Made by a program: the position numbers and the translations under genes. This document shows, in pieces, positions 46,223 through 57,924 of a DNA stretch of 64,000 nucleotides (position 1 is the stretch's first letter; every line of letters starts with the position of its first letter). The stretch covers positions 1,356,001 to 1,420,000 of the forward strand of contig WPIO01000070.1 of the NCBI GenBank assembly GCA_009760855.2. Direction: 5' to 3'. Source of the stretch: Cristatella mucedo (Eukaryota; Bryozoa; Phylactolaemata; Cristatellidae). The notes beneath the pieces were generated by a model. It saw nothing but the letters and a program-made list of their open reading frames with translations. It was not told the DNA's origin and searched no databases.

Positions 46223-48551
46223 GAGTCTTCGGTTTATTATGCAGTCTCTAGCGTGCAGATGCATTTATTCAGATAAATTCTATTTTGTTTGTGCCATGAA
46301 ATTTGAATCTGGGGGAGGAGGAGGGAGGCAGGAGAGGAAGGAGAACGACACTCTGACGGCCGCCGCTGAGACCTGCATCGAGAATGTTCCAGCGGCGCCC
46401 AGCTCTGGTCGGGATCGAGGCCCGCCAGGCGGTTTAGCCTCTGCCTGCATCGAGCATCTGCATCGCGCAGCAGCAGCAATAACATCAGCTACTGTCACCT
46501 GCTAGCCTGCCTCTATTTGCATCCGTGGTGGCGTATTGGCTCGCCAACATGTCACGTGGCCGACTCCTCCGTGATTCACTGCTGCAGGAGCAGCAGCAGC
46601 TGTAGCTTGTGTGCTCACGTGCTGCTCTAGCTGGGCATCCTCCTGGCAGTTCTTCTTGCTAGTTATCCACCACTGGGACTGGTCTGCTGCTGCTGGCAGT
46701 TCATCCACGGGTCGCTTACAGGCAGGTGGTGCGCGCAGCTGTGGACTGTTTGGACACGGATGCCATATTTCGGCTGAGCAGGGCTAAGCTGCCGAGGCAC
46801 CCCGAGGGGTGGGCAGAATGGATGGCTGCCACGTCAGGCCATTCGAAACCTCACCGGTCCCCAACACCTGTACAAGATGCAGAAAAAATATCCTAGAATA
46901 AATAGCTTTGCCCCTCGCCCTCTGCTTGCCACAGGCAATACAGGATTGGCTAATGTTGAACTCCTGTTGAACTGCTTGGTCTGCTTGGTGATGTATGAAA
47001 GCACCAAGACTTGCTTCTGCCGCTGAGCTCAAGTCTCGGCTGGCTGGCTGCCTGGACAGCTGCTAGCTGCAGGAGGAGGTTGGTGTACTACTGGTGAAAA
47101 CTGGATTTGAGAACTTTGCACCGAAACTCTCAGGCCTCAAGCAAAAGCCTCGTAAGGGTCCGCCTCGCGTGACAGTTAGCGGATGAAGCCCTGGGACTTG
47201 GAGCTTGGCTAGCGACTTGTAGGTGCAGCACCTCTTTCTTGTAGGTGCAGTGAGTGTACACGCAGGTATTCCCGAAGGTACCAGCACACGTCGGCAACGA
47301 AGAATGCTCGTACTATGAGACAACAAGTCCATATCCATTGTGTAAAGCTGTCTGTCTGACAGCCGCGGAGGGTTACATCGCGGAGGGTTGCACATGTGTA
47401 GCACCAGCCTTAGTGTAGAGCATGACTCTCGCACGACGGCCAGAGCTGCACCACTGACCACTGCCTGACTTGAAGCCACTGAGAAGGCTGAAGCAACAGA
47501 ACTTCCTTGCTCAAAGCCTAGAGTACGACCGTCGGACTATTACTTGACGTTGGCTTTTATACTGCGCCGTGCCACGGATCATGCCGTTACCGGTTTCTAG
47601 TCTTTATAATCCAGGAACCGTGAAAACACGTCAGCCATAACCTGGCTGACGTGAAACTCCAGCATTTTATTACCACCTCGGTCTATTGATTAGCATGGCT
47701 CGTCCACGGACTGGTTGATTGCCTTGCAGTTTGGCCTGGCATGGTTGCCAGTCATGACCCAACCCTCCATATCCCCACCTCTTCAGGCAGGCTTTCACCT
47801 GCCCAACCCATCTAGGCTTCCTCGCCTACCCGGGCTCTCACTTATTACTCTCTACCTCCTAATCAAAAAAGGATTTAAGTGGCTGCCAGCTAACTGCAGC
47901 CCTCTTCAACCAGGTGCTAAACTCATTACGATTGGTTGGCCGTGACGAGGTCAGGGTTAAACGTGTGTGAAGGATTCGAGCACCATTAATAGCAGCACGG
48001 CCAAAAAAAGCACCAAGCTTAGCTGATTATTCGAACGGTTGAGGAAGTAATTAGCAAAGCAGCCAGCCAGGGACATCTGAAACAGAGGTGTCGAAATCAT
48101 TAGCTGGCGAACTGATGGCACCTTTGCATATCCAGCGTAGAAACGATGTTCCACACAGGATGTCTGTGAGTAGCAGAGTGAAATGGTTGGCCATGCCAAC
48201 TGTCTGCAAGCACAGATACACGTGATACAGCAGCAGTGGGCAGCGTTTGGGCCAATTTCTCTCCTTCACGACCATAATGATTTCGCTCCAACTCGAGTTA
48301 GTGTACGGATATTGGCCGGCGCTCTACTTTGCTGTACTGTTTATTGCCAGTGCGCCTGCGCTGCATTGTCACGTTCTCATGGAGCATCTCCGCATGCCCA
48401 CGCACTGAGCTGTCTGCACCAGTCACGTGGTGCATGCGTGCTTCGGCAGCGCACGCCTCTGCTGTCGCTTGCCTGCCGTCGTTTGGGCTGCTTTCTTCCA
48501 GTGCTTAGTGTGGCTAAGCTGCCAGCGAGTGAGCACCTGCGCCCTTTTCAG
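46223..48551. other. unique sequence upstream of the first ZMIZ exon found
   Basis: No exon could be supported. Frames of 60-138 codons show no ZMIZ N-terminal residues or other domains. It is probably intron of the ZMIZ gene. Confidence 0.45.
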
Positions 48552-48908
48552 GGATGCGCCGCTGACGTGGCAGACAGCTTCAATCCAAGCCGTCGAGCAG
48601 CAGCCGAGGCAGCAGCAGCACGTATCTGTCGTGGCCACAGTGTGGGGCTCGACACAGTCTAGTCAGCAGCAGGCTTTGGCCAGTACGGCCACTTCGCAGC
48701 CGAGGCAGCATGTCATGGCCGCTGTCTCTGCCACTGCTGCATACGGAGTGACAGGCGGCAGCGGTGCATACGGCCCGGCTGCGCAGATGTATGGCAGCAT
48801 GTCCACCGCCATGCACGGGCTGCCACAGTCGCCTCAGTCAGGGGCCTCCGTCGACGGAGTTCTTCATCAAGCCATGCTACAGCGTCAGAACTCCAACAAC
48901 AGCAGCAG
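48552..48908 (+). CDS. ZMIZ exon a (SVVATVWG motif)
   Basis: The acceptor is CGCCCTTTTCAG and the donor AGCAGCAG|GTGAGTG. One split-codon base comes first, then 118 codons, then two bases. The peptide holds DAPLTWQ, then VSVVATVWGSTQSSQQQ, which parallels the VPWQQ...SVVTTVWG region of vertebrate ZMIZ1 as I recall it. A Ser/Gln/Ala/Gly-rich tail follows. An earlier acceptor (TTTCTTCCAG, exon from 48502) is possible, but the conserved residues start after the one chosen. Confidence 0.85.
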
Positions 48909-48967
48909 GTGAGTGCGAAGCCCCTGGTGAGTCCGTTAAGGTGCTATTGTGTTGTCGTGGCCATGGT

Positions 48968-49147
48968 AGCCGTGATGGCACACTAGGTAAGGCGGTTGCT
49001 TTCACGATCTCGGTCCCGAGGTCGTGGGTTCGATTCCTGCAGTGGGCGATTCTTTATCGCCACTGCAAGCGGTGGTGATAGCCGTAAAGGCTCTTCTGTC
49101 GCTATACAAAAAGAGGCTGTTTAATCAGCTAGGATTTATTTATTATT
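48968..49147 (+). mobile_element. tRNA-derived SINE-A, full-length copy in the intron
   Basis: GCCGTGATGGCACACTAGGT (A-box), B-box GGGTTCGATTCC, GTGGGCGATTCTTTATCGCC, hairpin AGCCGTAAAGGCT, CGCTATACAAAAAGAGGCTG and the (TTTA)-like tail. It is the cleanest copy in the window and starts only 60 bp after a splice donor. Confidence 0.95.
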
Positions 49148-49723
49148 ATGGTAACTGGTAGGCTGAAGCAGCTTCCTGATGATGCCGAGTGGACGATCTG
49201 TGCGCGTGTGCAAAGAGACCGTGCTGCGAGCATTTTCGATGGGAGAGAGCACCTTCCTTCCGAACGAAGCCCAGACAAGCTGCACGCTGATTAGGCTGCT
49301 AGCCAGCGAATGAGAGTGCAAATGGAGCGCGCCTGTCGTAGGGCCCCTGCTGCAGCGGCAGCGGCGGCCTGCCCCATTTCCATCGGCTCACGTGTCGTGT
49401 GGGCCAACAGCCGAAGGGCCTGCGGCTGCTACTGCTGCTGCTGCTGCTGGCCTGACCCTTGCTGGCCGATCGATCCACTCACTGTGCTGCTGGTCTTGTG
49501 CTGCAGCTGCAGGCATGCAGGCAGAGCCTGCTTCAGGTGGGGGCAGAGGGCCTAGCTATAGCCGGCTATCTGTAGTCTGCTCGGTAGCCTAGGAAACCTT
49601 CTCCTTGCTGTTAGCTCGGCTTGGCTCTCAGTTCCCAGCTCATTGTTCTGGTAAGACCAGATGCTCCTACCTCTGGCTAGGGTAGGTGGGGCACTGACAT
49701 CTGTGCATCATTGGGTAGAGAGT

Positions 49724-50362
<639 letters not shown>

Positions 50363-50769
50363 AGGGATGCGCTGCCCAGTACTGTAGGTAGCTCTTCATG
50401 TGACAGCTGTGACACCAACCGCAAGTGCTGGACAGACAGGGGGTCACTTGGTGCGCTCCCCCACCCTGCCACCCCCTGCCACTTAAGTCTGACTACCCAC
50501 CTACCTACCCACCCTTACCTTGGATGCTGCTCGATGTTCTGCAGGAGCAGGCAAACGGTGTGACCGTTAGGCGACTTGACTACCTGGCATGACTTTTCCG
50601 AGCAAGCGGATCGACAAGGCATCGGATGGGCTCGTCTTGCTGCTGCTGCCGCAGCCCCCCCCATCCCAGCACTTCGACTCGACTTCGGCCCTCTCTCCGA
50701 GCATCATATTATCTGCTTCCTGTCTCAACTTCTCCTCGGCCAGCCCTGCTTTGCCTGTCCTCCGTGTCT

Positions 50770-50772
<3 letters not shown>

Positions 50773-50811
<39 letters not shown>
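50773..50811 (+). repeat. (CAG)13 in the intron
   Basis: A pure 13-unit run. The Gln frame meets a stop five codons later, so it is not part of an exon. Confidence 0.95.
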
Positions 50812-50813
<2 letters not shown>

Positions 50814-51010
50814 TATCTCAGCCTGATCGGTTTGGCTCCTTCATGCCTCGACCTTGTCCCACCCATCGACCTTGAGACACTTGTCAGCCGGCTGTTCCTC
50901 TCTGCCCGGTCTGTGACCTCCAGCTCGTGTGCAGCATTGCGTTCAGTTCCTTTCATTCGGTAGCTAGCTGATCACTGTACAGCGGTGGCTCTCTGTTGTG
51001 TGCTCTGCAG

Positions 51011-51335
51011 TGGCTACGGAGTGTCTCTGGGTGGCATGAGGCCCGGCGGCGGCAGCAGCAGCAGCAGTGGCGGCAGTGGCAATGCCGCTGGCATGGATCA
51101 TCAGGCGTCCTCAGCTGGACTTCGGCAGGCTTCGCCTTCGTCCGGCCCCGCACTGTCGGCTGCTGCACTGGTGGCCGCTGCTGCGACGGCCACAGCGACT
51201 GCTACCGCCACAGCCACAGCTGCAAGTATGGTGCTGCAGGAGCAGCAGCAGCAATCGATGCAGCAGCAGCAGCGCATGCTGCACGGCATGGAGGACGTGT
51301 CGGGCGTCATGCATCCGTCGCTGGCTTCGAGCCAT
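51011..51335 (+). CDS. ZMIZ exon b (Ala/Thr tract)
   Basis: The acceptor is TTGTGTGCTCTGCAG and the donor GAGCCAT|GTAAGT, ending in phase 0. The split codon AG|T gives Ser, followed by GYGVSLGGMRPGGG. The middle holds SAAALVAAAATATATATATA, directly comparable to the AAAATATATATATVAA tract I recall from vertebrate ZMIZ1, and then Gln-rich LQEQQQQSMQQQQRML. The tract is at the expected distance after SVVATVWG. Confidence 0.88.
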
Positions 51336-52051
51336 GTAAGTGCCGCCTTGTCGATCTTCGCCGTTGCTCGCGTGCCTGTGCTGTCACAGTGCTGGTGGCT
51401 GCTGTCTGTCAAGCGAGGCCACCTTGCCTGGCGCTGTCGTAGCAGGCGTTGCCGTCGCAGGCAGGAATGCTCGAGCCCCGGAGCACGCGCCTGCCGCCAT
51501 GTCATCTGCGAGGCTACGGCGTTGGCTGTGCAGTGACGACCACTCCTGCTCGCCGCTCCTTTGGCGGTGGCTAAAGCGGCATCTCCGCCGGCGCCGAAGT
51601 GCCTGTGCTGGACCTCATTTGGCTGCATGGCGTGAATCAGTGCTCGAACCGTTTGCTTCGCTCGGCACCGCTAACGGTTGGGGGGGGGGTTGGTGGCAGG
51701 GGCGACGGGCGACAGCTGCCGTCGCCCGTGACTCGCAACATGCGGTCTGCTAGGCTCACGGCTAGCCAATAGGCATCGACTGTTCGGTTGGGTGATCGGG
51801 CAGCCAATCACGGGTCCCGTTGTGCAGCGGCTTTATCAGTGATGGACGAAGCCAGTGCTATCGCTCGTGTGATTACCGTAGCCCCTGAGCTAGTTTCAGA
51901 GGGTGAGCAGTGAGAAAATGCACTCTGCCACCACCCTGTGCGTGCAACAGCCGGGTATGCACCGACGACCCTTGAGCAGCCAGCCATTATGCAGGGGTAC
52001 AGTTTTTATCGAAGTCGGTACCCCGAAAGCAATAATGATCGGCCGGATGGA

Positions 52052-52117
52052 TCTCTGCGTGCCTCTCGGGCAGGCAGGCAGCAATGCCTGCCTGCCTGCC
52101 CGAGAGGCACGCAGAGA
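52052..52117 (+). repeat. perfect 30-bp inverted repeat (hairpin)
   Basis: The arms 52052-52081 (TCTCTGCGTGCCTCTCGGGC, then AGGCAGGCAG) and 52088-52117 are exactly complementary, with a 6-nt loop (CAATGC). No mismatch occurs in 30 pairs. It lies in the sense strand of an intron. It could be a small-RNA precursor, a recent inverted duplication, or a cruciform-prone site. Confidence 0.95.
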
Positions 52118-52147
52118 ATGCAGCAGCAGCAGCAGCTGCATTCTCTG
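52112..52147 (+). repeat. second, overlapping 13-bp hairpin
   Basis: CAGAGAATGCAGC pairs perfectly with GCTGCATTCTCTG across a 10-nt loop of CAG units. Its left arm overlaps the last six bases of the 30-bp hairpin, so the two folds compete there. Confidence 0.9.
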
Positions 52148-52242
52148 ATGGGGAAGAAGCAGCATTGGCAATCGATATTGTAGCCTTGCAGCTCTAGCCG
52201 CCGTGTGCTGGTCGCTGCACTTCCTCCTTCTTTCGGGGCAGG

Positions 52243-52274
<32 letters not shown>

Positions 52275-53037
52275 TTGTGCTGGTGGTGGATGGTTAGTGC
52301 ATCGGGCAGCAGCGGAGGCTGACGTTTTCTCCTCCCCCCAGTCCCCCGAGTCAAGTTTTGCAAGTGAAGAGCTGTAAGTGTGGCCAGCTCTCTTGAAGGA
52401 GCTGGTCGATACTGCTAGTGCAGGTAGGGCTGTTTGCTAGCACGAATGCCACCCTCGACATCGAGCCTCCTGGGGGGCCGGCGTGGCCGATGGGGTAGCA
52501 GCAACGTGAATTCAAATCTGCAAATGATTGCAGATGTGGGCTCGTTTAGGAAAACACACACACAAACACACACACCGAGGGTGTGTGCACATTTACCTTT
52601 ATGTAAAGGTGCCAACTTAGGCCAAGGTTTGACTCTGTACTGGCAAGTTTTGGCTGCACACTGTCAGCAGCTTGAATTCTTATGAGCAGCTGTCAAATAG
52701 CAAAAATGTGGCTAAGTACATGTTACAAATAAGTTCTGTCAATCGTGAGAATTCTTGGATGGTGACAGAAGCAGTTTTGGAGTCGTTTTTACTCGAACCT
52801 CAACCTTTTGTGTTTCGCGTTTCTTTGCAAACCCACTATGCTCCAGTAGTAATAGTAATAATAATAACGAGGATACTGATAAGGATTACAATAAGCCCCA
52901 GCTACCAGGCTACCCGGCTACCGGCGCTTAGGGTGCTTAGCTGGTTCTGCAGCACTGACACCTCTTGGCCAGTCAGTAGTGAAGTCTGTTAATGGCTTAG
53001 CCGATCTATTATTGTGTGAGCTTGCACGGGTCCATTG

Positions 53038-53232
53038 TTAATAATAATAATAATAATAACAATAACACATGTATAGCACCCTCAGAGAACTCATTCCCTT
53101 TCTAGGCACTTTGCATTTGCTGCAAAGGAAGCATGATCGAATGAATGGTTGGTTAGTGGTAGCATGCTCAATGACAGCAAGTACAACAAGGTTAGAGGTG
53201 ACATGCACAGGGTCACTTGCAAATATGGTTAT
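53038..53232 (-). mobile_element. LINE-A fragment, 3' end
   Basis: (AAT)n, CACATGTATAGCACCCTCAG, TCTAGGCACTTTGCATTTGC, then reversed 3' untranslated sequence with GTTAGTGGTAGCATGCTCAA and GACATGCACAGGGTCA. Confidence 0.88.
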
Positions 53233-54007
53233 GATGATGGCTTCCTCACGATGATTGCAGCATACCGTGGGTTGAGGGGTTTAATTGTGGGGCTTCTGGT
53301 TAGTGTCTGTGTGGGAGCCTCAGAATTCAGGTACCTCTCCCACCAATGCGGCCACTCTGAAAGCATGATGATTAATCTCTCCCCCCCCCTTTTTACCGGT
53401 CCTCCCCTTCTCCCAGTCTTACCTCTCTTCCCTCCCTTCCTGACTCTGCTCTGTTTGCTCTCCTCTCCCCTCCTACCAGCAGGTCCTCCTCTGTCCCTCG
53501 TGGGATCCGCCTCTCGCTTGTTCTTCAGGTTCCCCTCCCTCTCTGCACCCTGGTCCTTTAACCAGGCCTGGCCCTCCTGTCCTTCTCTCCTTATTGTCCC
53601 CCTCACCCTCTTCATCCTCCGCTTCACTCTGGCTCCCTTGTACCCTCCTTTCGGCTGGGTATTCATCACCGGTCACCAGGTCTGAGGTCGCCTTGCTGGG
53701 TTCTACTTCCGCCTTCAGGCTCGGTGGTGAGCAAAAAAAGGCAGCTCTATTTAGCTGCAGCTGCCAGAGCCGGTGCTGCTAAGATAAGCTGTGTGGAACG
53801 TCGTCATTGCTTGGTCCAAGCCTGCATCACTTGCAGTAGCAGGTGCCTGCTTCACTTCCTGGGTAGTCGTAGCATTCGCCCAGGTCGATTGAAACGGCCT
53901 ATGCAGTGCCGGCCAAATCCAGCTTATATAAAACATGGTCGAATCGCAGATGCACAATCCAAAAACGCTGCTGTTGACCATCAACCATCCACACCCAGGT
54001 CTGCACC

Positions 54008-54112
54008 TTAATAATAATAATAATGATGCATTTGATATGGTGCCCTCAGACACCCCAATCTCTCCCCAGGCACTTCGCATTTGCGGCAAAGGAAGCACGA
54101 TAGGCTGTGTTA
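54008..54112 (-). mobile_element. LINE-A tail, reversed
   Basis: (AAT)n, TGCATTTGATATGGTGCCCT, CAGGCACTTCGCATTTGCGG and AAAGGAAGCACGAT. Confidence 0.8.
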
Positions 54113-54116
54113 AGCT

Positions 54117-54123
54117 AATAATG

Positions 54124-54154
<31 letters not shown>

Positions 54155-54282
54155 ATTTGATATAGTGCCCTCAGAACTCAATCTCTTTATAGGCACTTTA
54201 AAATTGCTGCAAAGGAAGCATAGTCGAATGGTTAGTGGCAGCATGCACAGTGTCAGCACGCAGAAGCTAATAAAGGACCTTA
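54117..54282 (-). mobile_element. LINE-A fragment, 3' end
   Basis: (AAT)n, TACATTTGATATAGTGCCCT, TATAGGCACTTTAAAATTGC, GTTAGTGGCAGCATGCACAG and GTCAGCACGCAGAAGCTAAT. It lies in tandem with the tail at 54008. Confidence 0.85.
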
Positions 54283-54639
54283 CCTGGTGATTATTGTGAG
54301 GATCTAGCAGAATTTTGTTTAGCTTCCGTGTCAGCAAAAGTTAGGTAAGATCAAAGAGTCTATCTCCAAGGTAACATCCCCACTGGACTCATCTCCCTTA
54401 GTAACATCATCGCTGGACTTCTTCAATCTTCCTCAATTCCTTTGCTCCGCCTCAATGTACACATTCCGTCTGGCTAGGTCACGAAGTTTATTTCTCAGTC
54501 TAAGAAGACTACGCGTACTCTAGGCCCTAGGTTCTCATTGTGCGATGCATCGATGCTGCTGTCGTTTATAGCTAATGTAATAAATATGTCCTTAGCCTCA
54601 GGTGTTGTCCTTGCAACCTTTCAGAAAATCTGTTCTTAG

Positions 54640-54935
54640 GCCACTCCACAGTAAGTCAGCATTGCTTCGTGTGCATAACGATCTTCACAGGAACACACAC
54701 CTAGTTAGAGCCTCTGCTTTTTTTTTTGTTGTTGATCTTTTGGCAGCATTTCATCACTGGCTGTGTGTTGCATTGGTTTAGGTCTTATCTCGGCGGGAAA
54801 TTCCCGGAGCTTTGATATCAATGGGCAACGGTCTCCCGAGGAGTTTAAAGTACAAGGTACCCCAGGACGATGTAATTGGTCAAGTTCGTATCACAATTTA
54901 TACACCCCATGCCGATATAATCGCCAAGCACACCT
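54640..54935 (+). mobile_element. LINE-A reverse transcriptase fragment
   Basis: Decayed frames around ATAACGATCTTCACAGGAAC (YNDL-like), TTGTTGATCTTTTGGCAGCA (worn DLSAAFD motif) and the peptide LSYLGGNSRSFDINGQRSPE, which matches the usual SYLSGRSQSVxING segment upstream of the YADD box. Confidence 0.7.
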
Positions 54936-54949
54936 AGGCTTCATTTAAT

Positions 54950-55640
54950 TCTGATGGCACACAGCTGTCCCTTTCTTCCAGCATGTTCTCTTTCAATTCC
55001 TGTTGCTGCATGTATTGCTGTTCTTTTTAAACGCGGCCAAGTCAGGGGATGTTTTGACGCAAGTCGGGAGTGAGCTCCAGGCTTTGGGAGCGTACGAACT
55101 ATATGCACGGTCTCCAAAGGATTTGAGGTTTGTACGAGGTATTGGTAGACTGTTGGATTCCGAAAAGCGAGTGGTACGATGCTTGGCCTGGTGGGGGAGT
55201 AGATCTGAGAGATAGGCTGGAGCCAAAGAATGAAGTGACCTAAAAGTGAGTGACAAAACCTTGAAGTCGATCCGTTGCTTGACTGGTAGCCAGTGCAGGT
55301 TGGCAAGAAATGGTGTGCTGTGGCAACTGCGACGCTCACGACAGACAAGCCTAGCTGCAGAGTTTTGCACCAGCTGTAATCGCCTGAATGCACATGCCGG
55401 TAGGCCAGCAAGCAGTGAATTGCAGAAGTCAATGTCATGATGTCACAAATGATGGATGTCACAAATGCATGGATCAATTTAGCTGTGGTATCCCTGTCTA
55501 AGCAAGCCCGAATTTTAGCAATTTTATGTAGCTGAAATTAGGCAGACTTGATTGTGGAGCTGATGTGGTCGTCTAACGAGAGGTCACTTTGGAACATGAC
55601 ACCTAGATTTCGAGCTGATTCAGCAGGAGATGCTGGCAGA
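54950..55640 (-). mobile_element. LINE-A retrotransposon, C-terminal half
   Basis: A - strand frame (54993-55370) reads QNSAARLVCRERRSCHSTPF, LHWLPVKQRIDFKVLSLTF, RSLHSLAPAYLSDLLPHQA and SFGDRAYSSYAPKAWSSLP. Upstream sequence to 55640 holds the LGV(M)F region in broken frames. It lacks the usual 3' tail. Confidence 0.9.
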
Positions 55641-56295
55641 GCCAATTTTGAGCGGCAACCTTTCCAATTTCTGAATCGCACTGGGTTTGCCCACAACTAA
55701 TAAGTTAGTTTTATCATCGCTTAGTTTAAGAAAATTTGCTGCCATCCATGTGTGAATGCCATCAGTGGCCACCAAAAGCCAAAGGTCACCTCGGTTTGAC
55801 CGAGACGAGTACGTCCTTTGGGATGACAGAATTCGTTTTGAAGGGCCTTTACTCGGACCCTTTGCCTTGCATCTTCGTGGCCCGGATTTCTCTGCTCTTT
55901 AAGAGCTATGGCATGCTGCCCGTGCTTGTATAGGCGAACAGTCGACCGAAGGTACCTGGCAAATTCAGCTTAGTGACAACTGCTCATTGATTTCTGTTCC
56001 CCTCAGAGGCGACGATGAACGCCTTAATTGTGATAGAGGCAGTTCCATACGTCGGAGCTATTTTATTGTTACACGTGATATCTTTGATATTTGTTTGCGC
56101 TTGACCAGAATGGCAGCAGGCACGTTTAGCAGTAAGGTTCAATGGTTTCGAGTAGAGGATATCCTAGTGCAAGCATAGGGTATGTGGCTCTCTCCCTCCC
56201 ATTGACTCCCTTTCTCTTTCTCTGTGTCTCTGTCTCCGTCTGTCTGTCTGTCTTCTGTACAAGCTGACAGCTTCATTTTTACTTAGCGGTGGAGG

Positions 56296-56402
56296 AGTCT
56301 TAACAGCTATCACCACTGCTTGCAGTGAGCAATAAAAGATGGTCCTCTGCAGGACTCGAACCACGACCTGGGTCGTGAAGAGTGAGCACCTGGTTACTCT
56401 GG
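56296..56402 (-). mobile_element. tRNA-derived SINE-D fragment
   Basis: TATCACCACTGCTTGCAGTG, GGACTCGAACCACGACCTGG and GTGAAGAGTGAGCACCTGGT, a reversed tRNA-like head close to SINE-A in its body. Confidence 0.7.
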
Positions 56403-56694
56403 TGTCTCTTTCTCGCCTGACTCAATGTGTCTCTTTGTCTGCATATGCTTGCCATGCCCTGCTTTCTCTCTATCTGTCGTGCCGGCGCGCTCCCTCCTGC
56501 TGCTGTAGCCACTCGTGAACGCCATATGGAAACAGGCAAGCTTGGTGTACTTTTGTGCGCTTCTTCTTAGTGTAGCTGCTGTTGCAATGGCCTGTCATGG
56601 CCTGCCAAGTTTTGAGCTATTTCGAGCCAAATTTTGCGTGATCCTGCAACGGCGGCTCCTCCAAATTGCAAATGCAAATGTGGATTCATTTTAG

Positions 56695-57183
56695 CTGCGT
56701 GGAATGCAGTCGCCCCCAGTCTACGGGAGCCCAGTCTATGGCGGCATTGGCAGCCTGGCAGGAGCACCTCACCACCTACTGCAGCAGCACCAGCTTGCCA
56801 GCGGAGCTCAGATGTCACTGCATCCGCAGTCGCCTAGCTCCCAGACGTCGCTCACCGCCCTGTCGTCTGGTGGAGGCGGAGCTAACCCGCAGCGGCTCCA
56901 GTCGGGTGGCGGCAGCAGCAGCAGCAGCGGAGGAGCAGTGCCCGGTTTCGGAGGTGCACTGCAGCAGGGCTTGAACGACGGCAGCACTCCCGCCACAGGC
57001 AGCGGCAGCGGAGGCAGCATTGGATCGGAGTTCGGACCGGTATCATCCTCTTTGCTGTGTCACTCGGCTGGCCGCAGGGCAGCAGCAGCACCCTATCCCA
57101 GCGGCCAGCAAGTGTTGGTGCAGAAGCGGCAGTCGCAGTACCAGGGCCACGGTGGCGTGGCTGGTGAGCATCAGATGCTTCTG
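56695..57183 (+). CDS. ZMIZ exon c (Gly/Ser/Gln-rich)
   Basis: The acceptor is GGATTCATTTTAG (exon from 56695), or alternatively GGAATGCAG (from 56710); both are phase 0. The donor is CTTCTG|GTAAGTG. The peptide has PPVYGSPVYGGIGSL, LLQQHQLASGAQMSLHPQSP, Gly/Ser runs and APYPSGQQ with RQSQYQGHG. A second possible donor (GGCTG|GTGAGC at 57164) would end in phase 1, which does not fit the next exon. Confidence 0.8.
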
Positions 57184-57556
57184 GTAAGTGTATATCACGT
57201 GTCATCATCGCACCCCTGGGTCGTGCTGGACGCTCTCCATGTACCTGCCTGCTCATTCCGAGCTTGCGCCGGAAGATCGGCATGGATCACCTGTTCGGCT
57301 TGCTTGGCCTTACCGCCAGGGATTTCTCTTACTAAGCAGTCATTGCTGTCTTGTGCTGGTCGTAGCGTTTGATGATCGTTGCATTTTCTAGTTGCATCGG
57401 ATGAATTGGATACTCGATACTTGCTTGCGTTTGTTCGTTCGTCGGTGGCAGCTCGTGGGGTCAGCAGTCTGTCAGCAGCACCTGCCCTGCTGTTTTTTGG
57501 AGTGCACCACCTTACTTCAGTTTGCCCTTTTTATTACCCTGACCTCGGCTGCATCT

Positions 57557-57745
57557 GTTAGCCTGAGGGCACCCCGGCCTCGTTCGTTGTCTGCTAGCCT
57601 GAGGGCACCATGACCTCATCGTCTGCTAGCCTCACGGCACCATGGTCTCATCGTCTGCTAGCCTCTGGGCACCATGGCTTCGGCGTCTGCTAGCCTCAGG
57701 GCACAAAGGCCTCATCGTCTGCTAGCCTCTGGGCACCATGCTCCT
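57557..57745 (+). repeat. 32-bp minisatellite, about six units
   Basis: GCTAGCCT starts at 57593, 57625, 57657, 57689 and 57721, an exact 32-bp spacing. A first, 36-bp unit starts at 57557. Units differ by a few bases (GAGGGCACCATGACCTCATC and similar). Confidence 0.95.
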
Positions 57746-57924
57746 GTGCCCCACCGAGCAGAACTTCAGCATTGCCCTACGGTCAAGACTAGATCATGAA
57801 AACTGTAGCAACTTCCACCGAGTCTCTCTATTGCCGTTCACATAAAAGACTCTGCAACTAGTAGTGTCCTTGTATGTCAAAGCTACAAACCGAGCCAGTC
57901 GTTTCTAAACCGGGTCTAGAGCTA

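Larger units (their letters stand above)
51336..56694 (+). other. ZMIZ intron between exons b and c
   Basis: It holds a perfect hairpin at 52.05 kb, several LINE-A tails, two LINE-A bodies and a SINE-D. Neighbouring exon phases are both 0, so a missed exon of length divisible by three cannot be excluded. Confidence 0.7.

Noticed and set aside
48968-49040. Intact tRNA gene
   Set aside because: A- and B-boxes are present but the cloverleaf is not complete. The same head recurs many times with a common body, so it is a SINE.
50589-50963. Extra ZMIZ exon containing the (CAG)13 run
   Set aside because: The Gln frame stops after the repeat, and no donor follows the other open frames. The good acceptor at 51010 already joins in phase with exon a.
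57557-57745. CRISPR array
   Set aside because: The 32-bp units are directly adjacent with no unique spacers, in an animal intron. It is a minisatellite.
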